Part shown: piece by piece, positions 36,149-45,394 of the stretch
How positions within the stretch are numbered: the first letter of the stretch is position 1
How the letters are laid out: each line of letters begins with the position of its first letter
NCBI GenBank assembly: GCA_016712525.1
Contig: JADJQX010000006.1
Coordinates: 186,001 to 250,000 of the forward strand
DNA: 64,000 nt
From: Myxococcales bacterium
GTDB lineage: Bacteria > Myxococcota_A > Polyangia > Polyangiales > Polyangiaceae
Direction of reading: 5' to 3'
Translations under genes and position numbers: made by a program
The notes under the pieces: model-generated
Told to the model about the DNA's origin: nothing
Seen by the model: only the letters and a program-made list of their open reading frames with translations
Databases searched by the model: none

Positions 36149-37642
36149 CTATCGCCACATGCGAAGTACTCCAATGGCACTTTTTGACAGTGGAGAGCCT
36201 AGGTCGTACTCCCAGGTGCCAGCCACGAGCGTGGTGCATCGCGTTAGGGATACGGCCGTCGCGGACAGCCTGGAGTTCGCAGGGGGGGGCACGAAAGTGC
36301 GGCCTGCGCTGCCGAACGTAGGGTCCAGAGCGCCGTTGGGAAGCAACCGAGCGACGCTGGCCCCGTAGGTGTCGGGTTGACTGCCGTTTCCGCTGTTTCC
36401 AACGGCGAGGATTCTGCCGTCTGCCTGAAGCACTAGCTTGAGGCTCGCGTCGCCACGGCCCCCGAAGTCGACCGTCGCGAGGCCGGACGTGCCGAAGGAT
36501 GGGTCAAGTGTACCTGCGGCGCTGAGGCGAATGAGCGCAAAGTCCGCGTTCGTCCACCCGGTCAAGATCGCAGCTCCAGATGGCGTGAGGACTACGTCGT
36601 TGGCAAGTTGGCTTCCAGCTCCGAACGCAGATATGAACTTCCCTGCGTTGCCGAAGCTCGTGTCGAGTGAGCCGTCGTCCTTCAGGCGGGCCGCAGCGAA
36701 GTCGAAGCGGCCTGAGAGCGCGGAGGTCTCTTTCGAGCGGCCAGCGATGGTGATTGCGCCCGCCGGCCCGAGGGCGATGGCGCCGCCCTCGTCACTGGTC
36801 CCACGCATATCGAGGGTGACACGACCGGAGACGCCGAACGTTGCGTCGGCCGTGCCGTCGCTGTTGAGTCTTAGTACTTCGAAGTCCGATGTTCCGGCGG
36901 GAGTCTGGGCGTCTTCGCTAGTGCCCCCAACGATGATCCTCCCGTCAGTCCGGACCGTTAGCGCGTTTGCGAAGGCTTCACGCCCGGGGTACTCGGCGAT
37001 CACAACCCCTGCGACGCCGAACGAGGGGTCGAGCTCGCCTCCCGCCAGATGGCGAGCGACCGTGATTCGACCAGCGGTGCCGGTGGTTCGGGAGCTTCCT
37101 GCAACGAGAACCTTCCCGTCCGGCTGCAGTGCGATGGCCTTCGTTGCCGTACCGAATCTCCCGGTAAAGCTCTCGACGACTCCGGATGCGCCGAACGCTG
37201 CATCGGGAGTGCCGTCTGGGAGTAACCGGACGAGGATCGCGCTCCGTCCTCCGTTCTCGGCGCCGGCTACGAGTACCTTCCCATCGTCGAGCGCCAAGAC
37301 GGCGTCAGCACTGGGCGCAGGGAGCTTGAGCCATATCATACCCGCGTCGCCGAAGCTTGTGTCTAGCGTGCCCGCTTGCGCTACGCATGGCGAGCTACCG
37401 TCGTCGGCGTCCGGGCTTCGCGCGTCGAATGCGTCGCTGAGCCCGCCATCGGGGGGCTGGGAGCTCCCGTCTGGTGCATCAGGGGGCGTGGCCGTGTCGA
37501 CGCTGACGTCGAGGCACCCCGGGCCCTCGCACGCCGGTGGCTCGTCACTGCCGCAAGCGAAGACGACGGCTCCGCACAGCGCTGCGGCACCGACCGCACA
37601 CAAAGCGCGCCGCCCGACCCTTCTCTCGTTCCACATCCTCAT
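36149..37642 (-). CDS. Delta-60 repeat lipoprotein, array unit 3 (variable)
   Basis: The start at 37642 (MRMWNERRVGRRAL) gives a 497-residue product whose signal and Cys spacer (PPACEGPGC) match unit 1 closely. The mature part is diverged: blocks LDTSFGDAG, PDAAFGASG, LDPSFGVAG, ADATFGVSG, LDTSFGNAG, LDPSFGTSG and LDPTFGSAG mark seven delta-60 repeats. It ends 46 bp before the interrupted beta-helix gene. It is intact and could still be made. Residues between repeats differ from unit 1 at about half of positions by eye, far more than flanking DNA. Confidence 0.85.
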   Translation of the reverse strand: MRMWNERRVGRRALCAVGAAALCGAVVFACGSDEPPACEGPGCLDVSVDTATPPDAPDGSSQPPDGGLSDAFDARSPDADDGSSPCVAQAGTLDTSFGDAGMIWLKLPAPSADAVLALDDGKVLVAGAENGGRSAILVRLLPDGTPDAAFGASGVVESFTGRFGTATKAIALQPDGKVLVAGSSRTTGTAGRITVARHLAGGELDPSFGVAGVVIAEYPGREAFANALTVRTDGRIIVGGTSEDAQTPAGTSDFEVLRLNSDGTADATFGVSGRVTLDMRGTSDEGGAIALGPAGAITIAGRSKETSALSGRFDFAAARLKDDGSLDTSFGNAGKFISAFGAGSQLANDVVLTPSGAAILTGWTNADFALIRLSAAGTLDPSFGTSGLATVDFGGRGDASLKLVLQADGRILAVGNSGNGSQPDTYGASVARLLPNGALDPTFGSAGRTFVPPPANSRLSATAVSLTRCTTLVAGTWEYDLGSPLSKSAIGVLRMWR

Positions 37643-37739
37643 CGACGCACCCTTCCTTGATGGGCGCATCGCCCACTCCTCATGGGGTACGTCAGGACGG
37701 CGACGTTGTCGCGCGGCGGACGAGAATAAGTCGTGTGGA

Positions 37740-37745
37740 CCCCCC
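37740..37745. promoter_or_regulatory. Poly-C tract (6 C) upstream of delta-60 gene, unit 3
   Basis: This is the shortest of the three equivalent tracts, ~100 bp upstream of the delta-60 start. One nearby G-run is also longer than in unit 2 (TAGGGTTTAG against TAGGTTTAG). Confidence 0.45.
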
Positions 37746-37827
37746 GAGTCATCGTCGGCTAGGGTTTAGCTTCGAATGGCGTGGCGTCAAGCCGCGGGCG
37801 GTGCAGCTCGACGAATCGGGCGGCGAC

Positions 37828-39570
37828 TCAGGCAGCGGTCTCGGCGGAGGCCGTGGGGCCAGGGCGCGCGAAGCGCGCCCCTCTCGTGCTCACCCGAGCG
37901 CCGCGCGGATGCGCACGAGCACCGCGGGGAGCTCCCGCTCCACGTGCCACGCCTTCACGCGAAGGACGCGCACGCCGTAGCTCTCGAGGTACCCATCCCG
38001 CTCGCGGTCGCGCCGCTCGCGGCCGACGTGGAGGCCCCGTCGACCTCGACCGCGAGCCGCGGTTCCGGCGCAAAGAAGTCGACGATGACCGTGCCGAGGA
38101 CGACCTGGCGCCGGAATTTGACGCCGAGCCGGCGCCCGCGCAGTGCCTCCCCAGAGGATGCGCTCCGACGCCGTGGGGTTGCGCCTGGAGTACTGGGCGC
38201 AGGGGCGAGAAACGTGCGTTCGTGACGGAAAGACGGAAAGAGAAAACGCATAGGGCCTCCGTGCCGGCGAGGGCGCCGGCTTCGTGCCCCACCGGCGCAG
38301 ACGCCGTGACAGCGGCAAACTTCGCCCCGCGCCTGACTCCGATGCCGCTGGCGCGGCGTGTGCGCCACGGCACGACGCCGGCGCCCTCGCTGGCACGGAG
38401 GAAGTGAGTCGCGAGCCTCTCGATCACGCGGCTCGCGACGATCGCAAGGGTGCCTTCACTCGTTGGAGATCGAGGGGCCCGAGCCGTGCCGCGGTTCTGC
38501 GCCTCCCCCTCCTCGCTCGCAGGCTTCGCGCAAGCGAGTGTCGCGACGAGCCGTGGGAAAGCGAAGCCGAGAACGAGGTTTGGGGGAGGCCGACCGGCGA
38601 GGAAAAGCTCACACCGAGAAACGCGCCGAACGAGAGAACCCGCGAAGACCTCGAATCGCAATTGGGCTTTTGCTCGTCGGGCGGGTGGGGGCAACGCTGC
38701 TAACGCTGCTCTCTCCTCATGATCGCCCCGCGGGATGCACGTCTCCTTCTCGTGGAGGTCGTCGGGGTGGATGGGATAGGGGAAGACGAAGCCGTGCTCC
38801 CAGGCGTGCTCGACGAGCCACTTTCCGCCCTTGGTGCAGCCGAAGCCCTGGCGGAACACGGTCTCACCCGAGGCCTTCCACTCGGCGGTGAAGAGGTCGA
38901 TGGTGGTGCCGAGCTGGTGTTGGCTATGCCCCGGGAGGGCGGACTGCTCGGCGGCGGAGCAGAAGTCGCTGCGCTTCACCCACCCTTGGAAGGTGACACA
39001 CTGGGCGAGGTAGCTGCGGTAGACGGATTCGATGTGGCCGGGGACGCCGGCGCGCGCCATGGCGGCGAGGAGCTCCTTCATGGCGCTCGCCGCATCTTTG
39101 CGGAGGCACTGGTACTTTTCGCAGTCGGCGGGGGAGCGGGGCTGGAACTTGACGACGTCGACCATGTCGGTCGGGGCGTAGTCGGGAGCGAGGGCGCCTT
39201 GGGGGGAGCGGTTGACGAGGGCGAGGAGGTCGTCGCCGTCGACGAAGGAGGCCTTGAGGTCGCGCGGGGCGAGGAAGTTCTTCTGGGCGCCCTTGGCGAG
39301 GACGGCGCACGCGATGCGGGCGCTCTCTTTCATGGCGCCGTACGGATCCTTCGGGAGGGCGGTCTGAGGCTCGACGCTGGCGTCGTCCGGGGTCGTCGCG
39401 TCGGCCGAGGCGCTCGCGTCCACGGCGAGGGCGGCGTCGCGGGGCGAGGCGTCGAGGGCGGCGTCGGCCGCGGGCTCTTGAGGGGCCTGGGGTGTGCTCT
39501 TGGCGCACGCGCCGAGCGCGACGAGCGCGGTCGTCAGGGCGAAGGGCAGGGCGCGCAGCGAGGGCCTCAT
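37828..39570 (-). CDS. Truncated VanY-type peptidase, copy 4, with out-of-frame extension
   Basis: The start at 39570 (MRPSLRALPFALTT) gives a lipoprotein signal (LGAC) and linker of the copy 1 type (DASASADATTPDDAS). VanY homology ends after GDHE near 38716; YEHWH is absent. One C fewer at the junction (CTCTCCTC against CTCTCCCTC) puts the frame through R2 and then out of frame across the damaged DUF559 gene to 37828, giving 580 residues. The extension beyond ~residue 285 has no protein-like character. It is the partial fourth copy, at the right end of the array. Confidence 0.5.
   Translation of the reverse strand: MRPSLRALPFALTTALVALGACAKSTPQAPQEPAADAALDASPRDAALAVDASASADATTPDDASVEPQTALPKDPYGAMKESARIACAVLAKGAQKNFLAPRDLKASFVDGDDLLALVNRSPQGALAPDYAPTDMVDVVKFQPRSPADCEKYQCLRKDAASAMKELLAAMARAGVPGHIESVYRSYLAQCVTFQGWVKRSDFCSAAEQSALPGHSQHQLGTTIDLFTAEWKASGETVFRQGFGCTKGGKWLVEHAWEHGFVFPYPIHPDDLHEKETCIPRGDHEERAALAALPPPARRAKAQLRFEVFAGSLVRRVSRCELFLAGRPPPNLVLGFAFPRLVATLACAKPASEEGEAQNRGTARAPRSPTSEGTLAIVASRVIERLATHFLRASEGAGVVPWRTRRASGIGVRRGAKFAAVTASAPVGHEAGALAGTEALCVFSFRLSVTNARFSPLRPVLQAQPHGVGAHPLGRHCAGAGSASNSGARSSSARSSSTSLRRNRGSRSRSTGPPRRPRAARPRAGWVPRELRRARPSREGVARGAGAPRGARAHPRGARVSTRGARFARPGPTASAETAA
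37890..38251 (-). pseudogene. DUF559 nuclease-fold gene, unit 3, frameshifted
   Basis: The sequence is otherwise identical to unit 2, but a G is missing near 38031 (GTGGAGG for GTGGGAGG), a C is added near 38150 (CTCCCCAG for CTCCCAG) and a G is missing near 38205. The net length is 362 instead of 363 bp. All three are in short homopolymers, so sequencing error is as likely as decay. Confidence 0.7.
38502..38693. repeat. Dispersed repeat R2, copy 3
   Basis: This copy matches copy 1 (with AATTGGGCTTTTGC) and lies just before the fourth VanY fragment. Confidence 0.85.
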
Positions 39571-39804
39571 GGGGCCTCTCTCATAGGCGAAACGGCGGGA
39601 GATGAGAGGGGGTTCGTGGGGGCGGGGCCGAAGCGCGTGCCGAAAAGGGGGAGAGCGCGAAGCGGGCCTCCGCGCGCGGGTGCTCGGGCTTGCACGGTGC
39701 CCCACGGCTCGAAGGTCCGCGCGCGAGCTGGTTTTGCGCTCCTCGACGATTCTTCGCAACGGATCTCCGTGGGCGGCCGACGTACCCGGCGAAAGGCAGG
39801 CCCC

Positions 39805-41850
39805 ATGAAGACGAAGCTCTCCCCCATCGTAGGACTCGCAGGTCTCGTTCTCCTCTCAGCCGCGTGCGGCGGCGAGGGGGATCCCGCCCCCCTCCCGCTC
39901 GGGAAGGGCGACCTCTCGCAGTCCCTTGCCGCCAAGACCGGCGCGACCATCCTGACCCTCCGTGACGAGAAGGGAAACGCTTATGGGTACGTCGCGACCG
40001 ACGGCGGGCATCCGGTCGCCCCCTCGCACGCCGCGGAGTCCGACATGCGCGCCTTCCTCGCAACGTTCGGCGACGAGCTACCGCTTGGAGCTGCCGCTCG
40101 CACCGCTCCCGGCCTCGGTGACATGGGCGGGGCCGGAGGCGCGGCGATCCGTCTGCGCAAGGTGGTGCCCGGCACGGAGGTCCCCCTCCTCGACGAGAGC
40201 CTGTCCCTCGGCCTCCGCGAAGATGGCAGCTTTGCCTTCCTCGCCACCGGCACGTCCGAGCTCGGCGCCCTCGACCTGACCGCGACGATCGACGAGAAGG
40301 CGGCTATGCAGGCAGCCCTTGCCCGTGCCGGGCAGAACGCGATCGTCCCTGGCGCGCCCGAGCTCGGGGTCACCACGCGCGCCGCCCCCGCGAGGCTCGT
40401 CTACCGCCTCGACGTCGCCGACGACGAAGGCTCGCTGCGCGTCGACGTCGATGCCAAGTCGGGGACCATCGTCGCCGAAGGCCGCACCGACGTGCACGCC
40501 CTCGCTTACGCGGCCGAGAGCTACCTCAGCGGAATCAACGACCGCTCCGTCCCTCGGAAGACCCTGGACTGCTCCGTGAAGAACGGGAAGCTCGTGCGCG
40601 ACACACGGGGCGGGCGGGTCGAGGTATTCGACGAGCGCTCTCGCGCCGCCATCACGGCCACGAGCTTCCCGGGCGATACGTGGGTGGCCGACACGAACAT
40701 TCCGAGCGACGCACTCCCGAATTTTGCACCGGGCATCGCGATCAATGCTCAGTACCATGTAGGGAACGCGGCCACCTTCTTCGCCAACTCGCTCGTAGGG
40801 ACGTTCGGGGGCCGGGACGGCCGCATCCCCGTCTACGTGCACAACCGCCTGGACTCGGCCTTCGGCGAGTACGTTCCAGCGCTGAACGCCATCGCCGTGA
40901 CCGACGGCATCGTCGAGGGCGACGGTCGCGAGAAGCGCGAGGCCAAGTACCTGCGCTACCCTGCGGCCATGGCGTACGACATGATGGCCCACGAGTACGC
41001 ACATGGCCTTCTCCACAACCGCGGTTTGTCCGCCCCGAGCACGGCGACGGCGTTTCGCAGCGAAGCCGCCTACGTCGAAGCGAAGGCCATCCACGAGGGA
41101 TTGGCCGACGTCTTCGCCATGGCGGCCGAGGGCGCGGGCGGCCAGATATCTTGGAACGCCGCCGTACTGTCCTTCGGCGAAGGAGCGCTCCCACGGTCGT
41201 CGGCTCCCTATCGGAATCACCTTCACCCGAAAGCGGCTTTGGCCGACCAGATGACGACGGGCCACGCCACGGAACCCTTTCCTCCCCCCCCTGCCACCTT
41301 GGTGCGTCCCGATCAGATCCTCAATCGCCGTGGATACTTCCGGTCCGGGCTCGTCTCGCACGCGTTCGCGCTCATGGCCTATGGAGGAGCCAACGAGACA
41401 TCCTTCGTCGGCGTCGAGGCGCCACTCGGCATGAGCCCCGCATTCTATGCCTTTGCGCTCGGTTCGATGTTCCTCGGCAAGGACGCCACTATCCTCGATC
41501 TCGCGCACGCGACGGTCGGTGCGCTTGCCGTCCCCTCGCATCGCACGAACGCGGCGTGCGCCTGGGTCGCCGTGGGCGTGCTCTCGCCTGGCGACGCCAT
41601 GTCGCGGTATGGGGCGACGTGCCGAAACTTCAGCGGAAGCACCTGCGCCGGAATGGCGGACGGGACCTACTGCAACGCCAAGACCACCACGGCGTCCTAT
41701 GTTTGCAGGAATGGGCAGGTCGCGGGTGGCAACACCTGCAGGACGGGCCTCCACTGCCAGCGGAGGGGCGGCTCGTTCGCGTCACCTGCGCTACTCGACG
41801 TCTCCGGAAATGCTCGATGCGGCGCCGAAACGGACCCGTTCGGCCCGTGA
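39805..41850 (+). CDS. M4-type (thermolysin-like) metallopeptidase lipoprotein
   Basis: The 681-residue product starts at 39805 (MKTKLSPIVG), with signal LLSAAC (Cys21). Residues ~25-230 resemble the FTP/PepSY propeptide of M4 peptidases (LVYRLDVADDEGSLRVDVDAKSG). The zinc site is HEYAH at ~396-400, and the third ligand is Glu in HEGLADVF at ~431; the M4 family normally has NEGxSD there. The C-terminal ~70 residues form a Cys-rich module (NGQVAGGNTCRTGLHC). It is probably a secreted protease. It is divergent from the VanY fragment and shares a 234-bp upstream region with it; the region is otherwise unremarkable. Confidence 0.88.
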   Translation: MKTKLSPIVGLAGLVLLSAACGGEGDPAPLPLGKGDLSQSLAAKTGATILTLRDEKGNAYGYVATDGGHPVAPSHAAESDMRAFLATFGDELPLGAAARTAPGLGDMGGAGGAAIRLRKVVPGTEVPLLDESLSLGLREDGSFAFLATGTSELGALDLTATIDEKAAMQAALARAGQNAIVPGAPELGVTTRAAPARLVYRLDVADDEGSLRVDVDAKSGTIVAEGRTDVHALAYAAESYLSGINDRSVPRKTLDCSVKNGKLVRDTRGGRVEVFDERSRAAITATSFPGDTWVADTNIPSDALPNFAPGIAINAQYHVGNAATFFANSLVGTFGGRDGRIPVYVHNRLDSAFGEYVPALNAIAVTDGIVEGDGREKREAKYLRYPAAMAYDMMAHEYAHGLLHNRGLSAPSTATAFRSEAAYVEAKAIHEGLADVFAMAAEGAGGQISWNAAVLSFGEGALPRSSAPYRNHLHPKAALADQMTTGHATEPFPPPPATLVRPDQILNRRGYFRSGLVSHAFALMAYGGANETSFVGVEAPLGMSPAFYAFALGSMFLGKDATILDLAHATVGALAVPSHRTNAACAWVAVGVLSPGDAMSRYGATCRNFSGSTCAGMADGTYCNAKTTTASYVCRNGQVAGGNTCRTGLHCQRRGGSFASPALLDVSGNARCGAETDPFGP

Positions 41851-41853
41851 ATC

Positions 41854-41883
41854 GCTCGGGCCCGGAAACCAGCCGGGCCCCGA
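41854..41883 (+). terminator. Strong hairpin terminator after metallopeptidase gene
   Basis: GGGCCCGG (41857-41864) pairs with CCGGGCCC (41872-41879) around AAACCAG, extended by CTC/GAG with one bulge. It begins a few bases after the stop. No T-run is present. Confidence 0.65.
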
Positions 41884-41902
41884 GCTGTCCTCCTGTGACC
41901 TC

Positions 41903-41937
41903 CTCCGCCCTCCGCCCTCCGCCCTCCGCCCTCCGCC
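41903..41937. repeat. Heptamer microsatellite (CTCCGCC)x5
   Basis: Five perfect 7-bp units lie 12 bp upstream of the next start codon. Copy-number change would alter leader length by a non-multiple of three but not the coding frame, and might change ribosome access. Confidence 0.85.
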
Positions 41938-41949
41938 CCCGAGAGCCCC

Positions 41950-44581
41950 ATGCCCCGCCTCCTCCCTTCGTGTTTTGCCCTGGCCGCGGCGCTCCTTCTC
42001 CTCGCCCTACCGAGCGTGGCGTGGGCCGCGGGGCTCTCCGCCGACCCGAGCCTGCCGACGTCGGCCATCGAGCAGGTCGTCGTGCACACCCAGGGGGACG
42101 AGGCCATCGTCATCGTGTGGCCCAAACGCGCCGGGAAGGTCTACGTGCTCCCGAAGCCCGAAGGCACCACCCCCTGCGGGGTCTCGGTCGTCCCGAGCGC
42201 GGGGATGACACGGCTCGATCGCGAGACGGCGCCCGCCCTCGTCACGGCGCGTGTCGCGAGCTCGAAGCCACGCTGCACGACGTTCCTCGACCCTGAGCTC
42301 ATGGCGGCGCCGCCCCTCCCGATCGAGCGCCCGCTCACCTCGAGCCAAGAGGAGCTGCTTCGCTCCATGACACACTGGCCCGAGGGCATCGAGGGCGGGA
42401 GCTCTCCCCGGGTGCCGTGCGCGGAGCCCGAACCCTCGTCGATCCGCGTCGTCGGCGCCACGGACGCGACCCTCGCCGACACGGTGAAGGCCCTCGGGGG
42501 AACGCTCCCCGCCGCGTTCTCCGCGAAAAAGGGAAGCTCCTATTGGGTCTTTCCGAACCTCGGCAACGCGCTCCTTCGTTATCGCACCGTCGGCGCGTTC
42601 ACGATGCCCCTCGTCCCCGAGAGCCGCGGGGGCTCGCACGAGACCTTGGTCATCACCCTCATGGGACCGACGGGAATGCTCCCGAAAGAGGTCGCGCAGC
42701 TCCCCATGGGGGGAATCTTCGCTCCCCCGCCCAGGCTCTCGTCCGCCGAGGCCGAGGCCACGTTTGCCGAAGCTCGGTATGCGGCGGGGGCGAACGCGGT
42801 CGTCACGAACGTCGTCGGAATGAATGGCGAGCACCTGTCGTTCGACGTGTGTGGTGTCATCGGGCACCCGGGTGGCAGCTCCGCCGACGCCCGCACCGCC
42901 GTTCGCGCGCGGGTTCGTTCCCTCGACGCGCTCACCTTCGCGGAGCGTGTGGCCGTGCCCCTCTCGCCCGGCGGGATGCTCACGGCGACAGGGGCCGACG
43001 GACGCCTCGTCCCACCGAGCCCCTCGACGTGCCTTCTCCGCACGCGCGCCACGCCTCCGGGCGCGGCCGTCGTGCTCGGCACGGGGGCGGTCCGGGCCAA
43101 GCTCGACCCCGTGTGGCTCCCTGTGGCGCCGCCTCCCGCCGCGCCCCCTGCCGCCCCCCGTGTCGGGGCAGAAGGTCGACGTCGGGCTGTCGCGCGCGAG
43201 CCTCGCCAAGATCACCATGGTCACCGCCGGCGACGACACGTGGGTCGGCTCCGAGGCGCCGGGCGCGCCCTTCGGCCCGACCACGGTGCGCGTCGTGGCG
43301 TTGCCCGACGGGGCGACGGATATCCACCTCGGGGCCTCGGCCGAAGTGGCTTATCGGGGCACCGCTCCCCGCGGGTTCCGAGTCGAGCAACCTCCGCTCT
43401 GCGACACGACGTGGTCGTGCGACACCCCGCGTGGTCCGAGCGAAGCCCCGGACCCTTATTCCCGGCCGCCACTGACCGCGGCGCCCTTGCCGAGCCGTAG
43501 CCCGACCTGGGTCGGGACGCTGCGCCGCGAAGCGCCGTCGCGCTGCGAGCAGCCTTGGCTCAGGGCGCCAACGTCGGAGCTTCGCGTCGTTGGGCGTGAC
43601 GCCGTGGTCGCGACCGTGCGCGAGCTCGCCCAGCCGCGCGCCACCGAGGACGTGCCGGGCCTCGCCCCGCCCAAGACCTCCGCCTCGCGGTATGCCGTGG
43701 TGCGAGGTCCCGAGGCGCTCGTCTTTCGTGTACGCGGGCCCTTCACGTGGCCCGGCGCTCCCCACGCCGAGGAGGGCGCCCAAGAGACCGTGATGATCGT
43801 GGCGACGCCCTCGCTCGCGCCCCAAACCACCACGCTTTTTCCCCGTGGGCTCCTCCGCGCGGAGCCGCCGAGGCTCTATTTGGCAATCACCAAGGACGCC
43901 ACACACATGGCGGGCCTGCTCGCCGACCAGCTCGCCGCCGAAGGCAAACCGGTGCACCTCGAGCGCGCGGCCACGCTCGACACGAAGGACCGCACCGAGC
44001 CGAACGCCTCGGTCGTCGAGGGGCTCGGGCTCCTATCGTTGCCTATCCCGAATAGGCCATCGAGCTTCCGTATCCATCGATACCGCTTCCGGGGAGTGCC
44101 CGATATCGGGCTCTCCCGCACCCGCGCCGAGGAGCTCCCGCGCCCGCGCGAAATCGCGACGGCCTTCGTGTCGGTCGAGCCCCATGAAGGCGAGCCCGGC
44201 GATCCCAGATGCCCAGGGAAGTACGGCGCATGTTACCGGCCCGCCCGCTCCGAAGGAGAATGGCGCGTCGCGTTCGACGAATCGCGCCCGAGCCCTGGCG
44301 CTTCGGGCGTGCGGCTCGTCGAGGCGCCCTTCGGCCTCGTGACGGGGGTGGCACGCGACCCCTCGCCGCTCGGCGGCACGGCAGCCTCGCCCTCTGCGGA
44401 CACCCCCTCCTCGACACGACCGCCCGCGCTCTCCGCCCCCACTCCAACGCCGCCCGGTCCGCGCGGCTGCGGATGCGACACGTCCCAGGCGACGCGCTCG
44501 CACACCGAATGGCTCACGGGTGCCGTCGTCGTCACGGTGCTCCTCGCGCGGCGCCGCGGGAAGCGACGCCCTTCGCCCTGA
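41950..44581 (+). pseudogene. DUF2330-like surface protein, frameshifted at a poly-C run
   Basis: The gene starts at 41950 with a signal peptide (MPRLLPSCFALAA...AWAA). The N-terminal half resembles DUF2330 (IVIVWPKRAGKVYVLPKPEG, then LDRETAPALV), a weak match from memory. At ~43154-43159, a run of six C, coding character moves to the +1 frame (PPPVSGQKVDVGLSRASLAKITM). The second half runs to 44581 and ends GCGCDTSQ, a hydrophobic helix and RRRGKRR, the MYXO-CTERM pattern. Read as one gene it would give ~876 residues, signal to sorting tail. A one-base insertion, real or an error, breaks it. Confidence 0.75.
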
Positions 44582-44641
44582 CCGGCTTCGCGAGGTTCTC
44601 GTGGTGAGCCGGGGAGGTGCGGCCGCCCCACGGTCTCTCGA

Positions 44642-44834
44642 CCTCCCCCTCCTCGCTCGCAGGCTTCGCGCAAGCGAGTGTGCGTGACGGCGCGGGGGAG
44701 AGCGAAGCCGAGAACGAGGTTTGGGGGAGGTCGACCGGCGAGGAAAAGCTCACATCGAGAAACGCGACGACCGAGGGAACCCGCGAAGAACACGAAGCGC
44801 AACGAGGCTTTTGCTCGTCGGGCGGGTGGGGGCA
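44642..44834. repeat. Dispersed repeat R2, copy 4 (outside the array)
   Basis: This is a more diverged copy, with no indels over ~135 bp relative to the array copies. The hairpin has one mismatch. It lies between a plus-strand gene end and the DUF814 gene end. Confidence 0.8.
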
Positions 44835-44863
44835 CCCCTGTCTCGTTCTCGTTCTTCTCTCGC

Positions 44864-45247
44864 TCAGTCGCTGCCCGCGGGCGCCTTCGGGGCGACGCGG
44901 AGGGACTTCCACGAGGTGAGCTCGACGAGGCCTGCGGGGGCGCCGCGAGGCTTCTTCACGTGGGAGGCGAGGCAATAGTCGACCTCGACCTTCGCGGCGC
45001 CGCGGGCCTTGGAGTAGTGGGCCGTATAGGCGGCGACGGTCTCGAGCACGTCGCGCGGGATGGGCTTTTTGTCGGGGTTGCGGATGACGACGTGGCTGCC
45101 GGGGGTGCCGCCGCCGACGTGGAGCCAGGTGTCGTGGGGCTCGGCGACGTGGAAGGTGAGCGCGTCGTTCTCGTCGCTGCCGCGCCCGATGAAGACCTCG
45201 AACTCGCCCACGACGACCGTGCGGTAGGGTTTCCCTTTGCTCGCCAT
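44864..45247 (-). CDS. NFACT-R (DUF814) domain protein
   Basis: The 127-residue product starts MASKGKPYRT at 45247; a GTG 18 bp upstream is possible but less likely. The central block GEFEVFIGRGSDENDALTF, then DTWLHVGGGTPGSHVVIR, is the NFACT-R_1 signature seen at the C-terminus of RqcH/Tae2/NEMF proteins, which bind stalled ribosomal subunits. Here it is a stand-alone domain without the NFACT-N or helical parts. Small proteins of this kind are known in several phyla; a role in RNA or ribosome quality control is inference. It is divergent from the RCC1-like gene (147-bp gap). Confidence 0.85.
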   Translation of the reverse strand: MASKGKPYRTVVVGEFEVFIGRGSDENDALTFHVAEPHDTWLHVGGGTPGSHVVIRNPDKKPIPRDVLETVAAYTAHYSKARGAAKVEVDYCLASHVKKPRGAPAGLVELTSWKSLRVAPKAPAGSD

Positions 45248-45394
45248 GGCGGCACCGTCTACCACCTTTGCGCCCCGAACGAGCCTCTCGATGGGGCTCC
45301 TCCGGACCAGCGCGCCATGATGGCGAAACCGTCCCCGTGTGCCGTTGCGGCAGGGTGGGGAAGGTCTTCACGACACGTGCCGTACGCGTCGGCC

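Larger units (their letters stand above)
15216..39655. repeat. Tandem array of three ~7-kb units plus a partial fourth
   Basis: Direct repeat units begin at the same point inside the VanY gene (CTCATGATCGCCCC): about 15216, 22157, 29165 and 38716. Lengths are ~6.94 kb, ~7.01 kb and ~9.55 kb; removing the 2.6-kb IS from the third leaves ~6.94 kb. Each unit carries, left to right, the VanY 5' part, a 52-54-bp repeat cluster with R1, the beta-helix gene, the delta-60 gene, DUF559 and R2. The fourth copy holds only the VanY 5' part and leader, ending near 39655. Most segments are near-identical between units, but the delta-60 gene and the first ~270 bp of the beta-helix gene are strongly diverged. 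Confidence 0.9.

Noticed and set aside
34924..36180. A complete separate gene at the right side of the IS
   Set aside because: Its first part is the beta-helix unit 3 N-terminus from 36102; the final part simply reads into the IS end.
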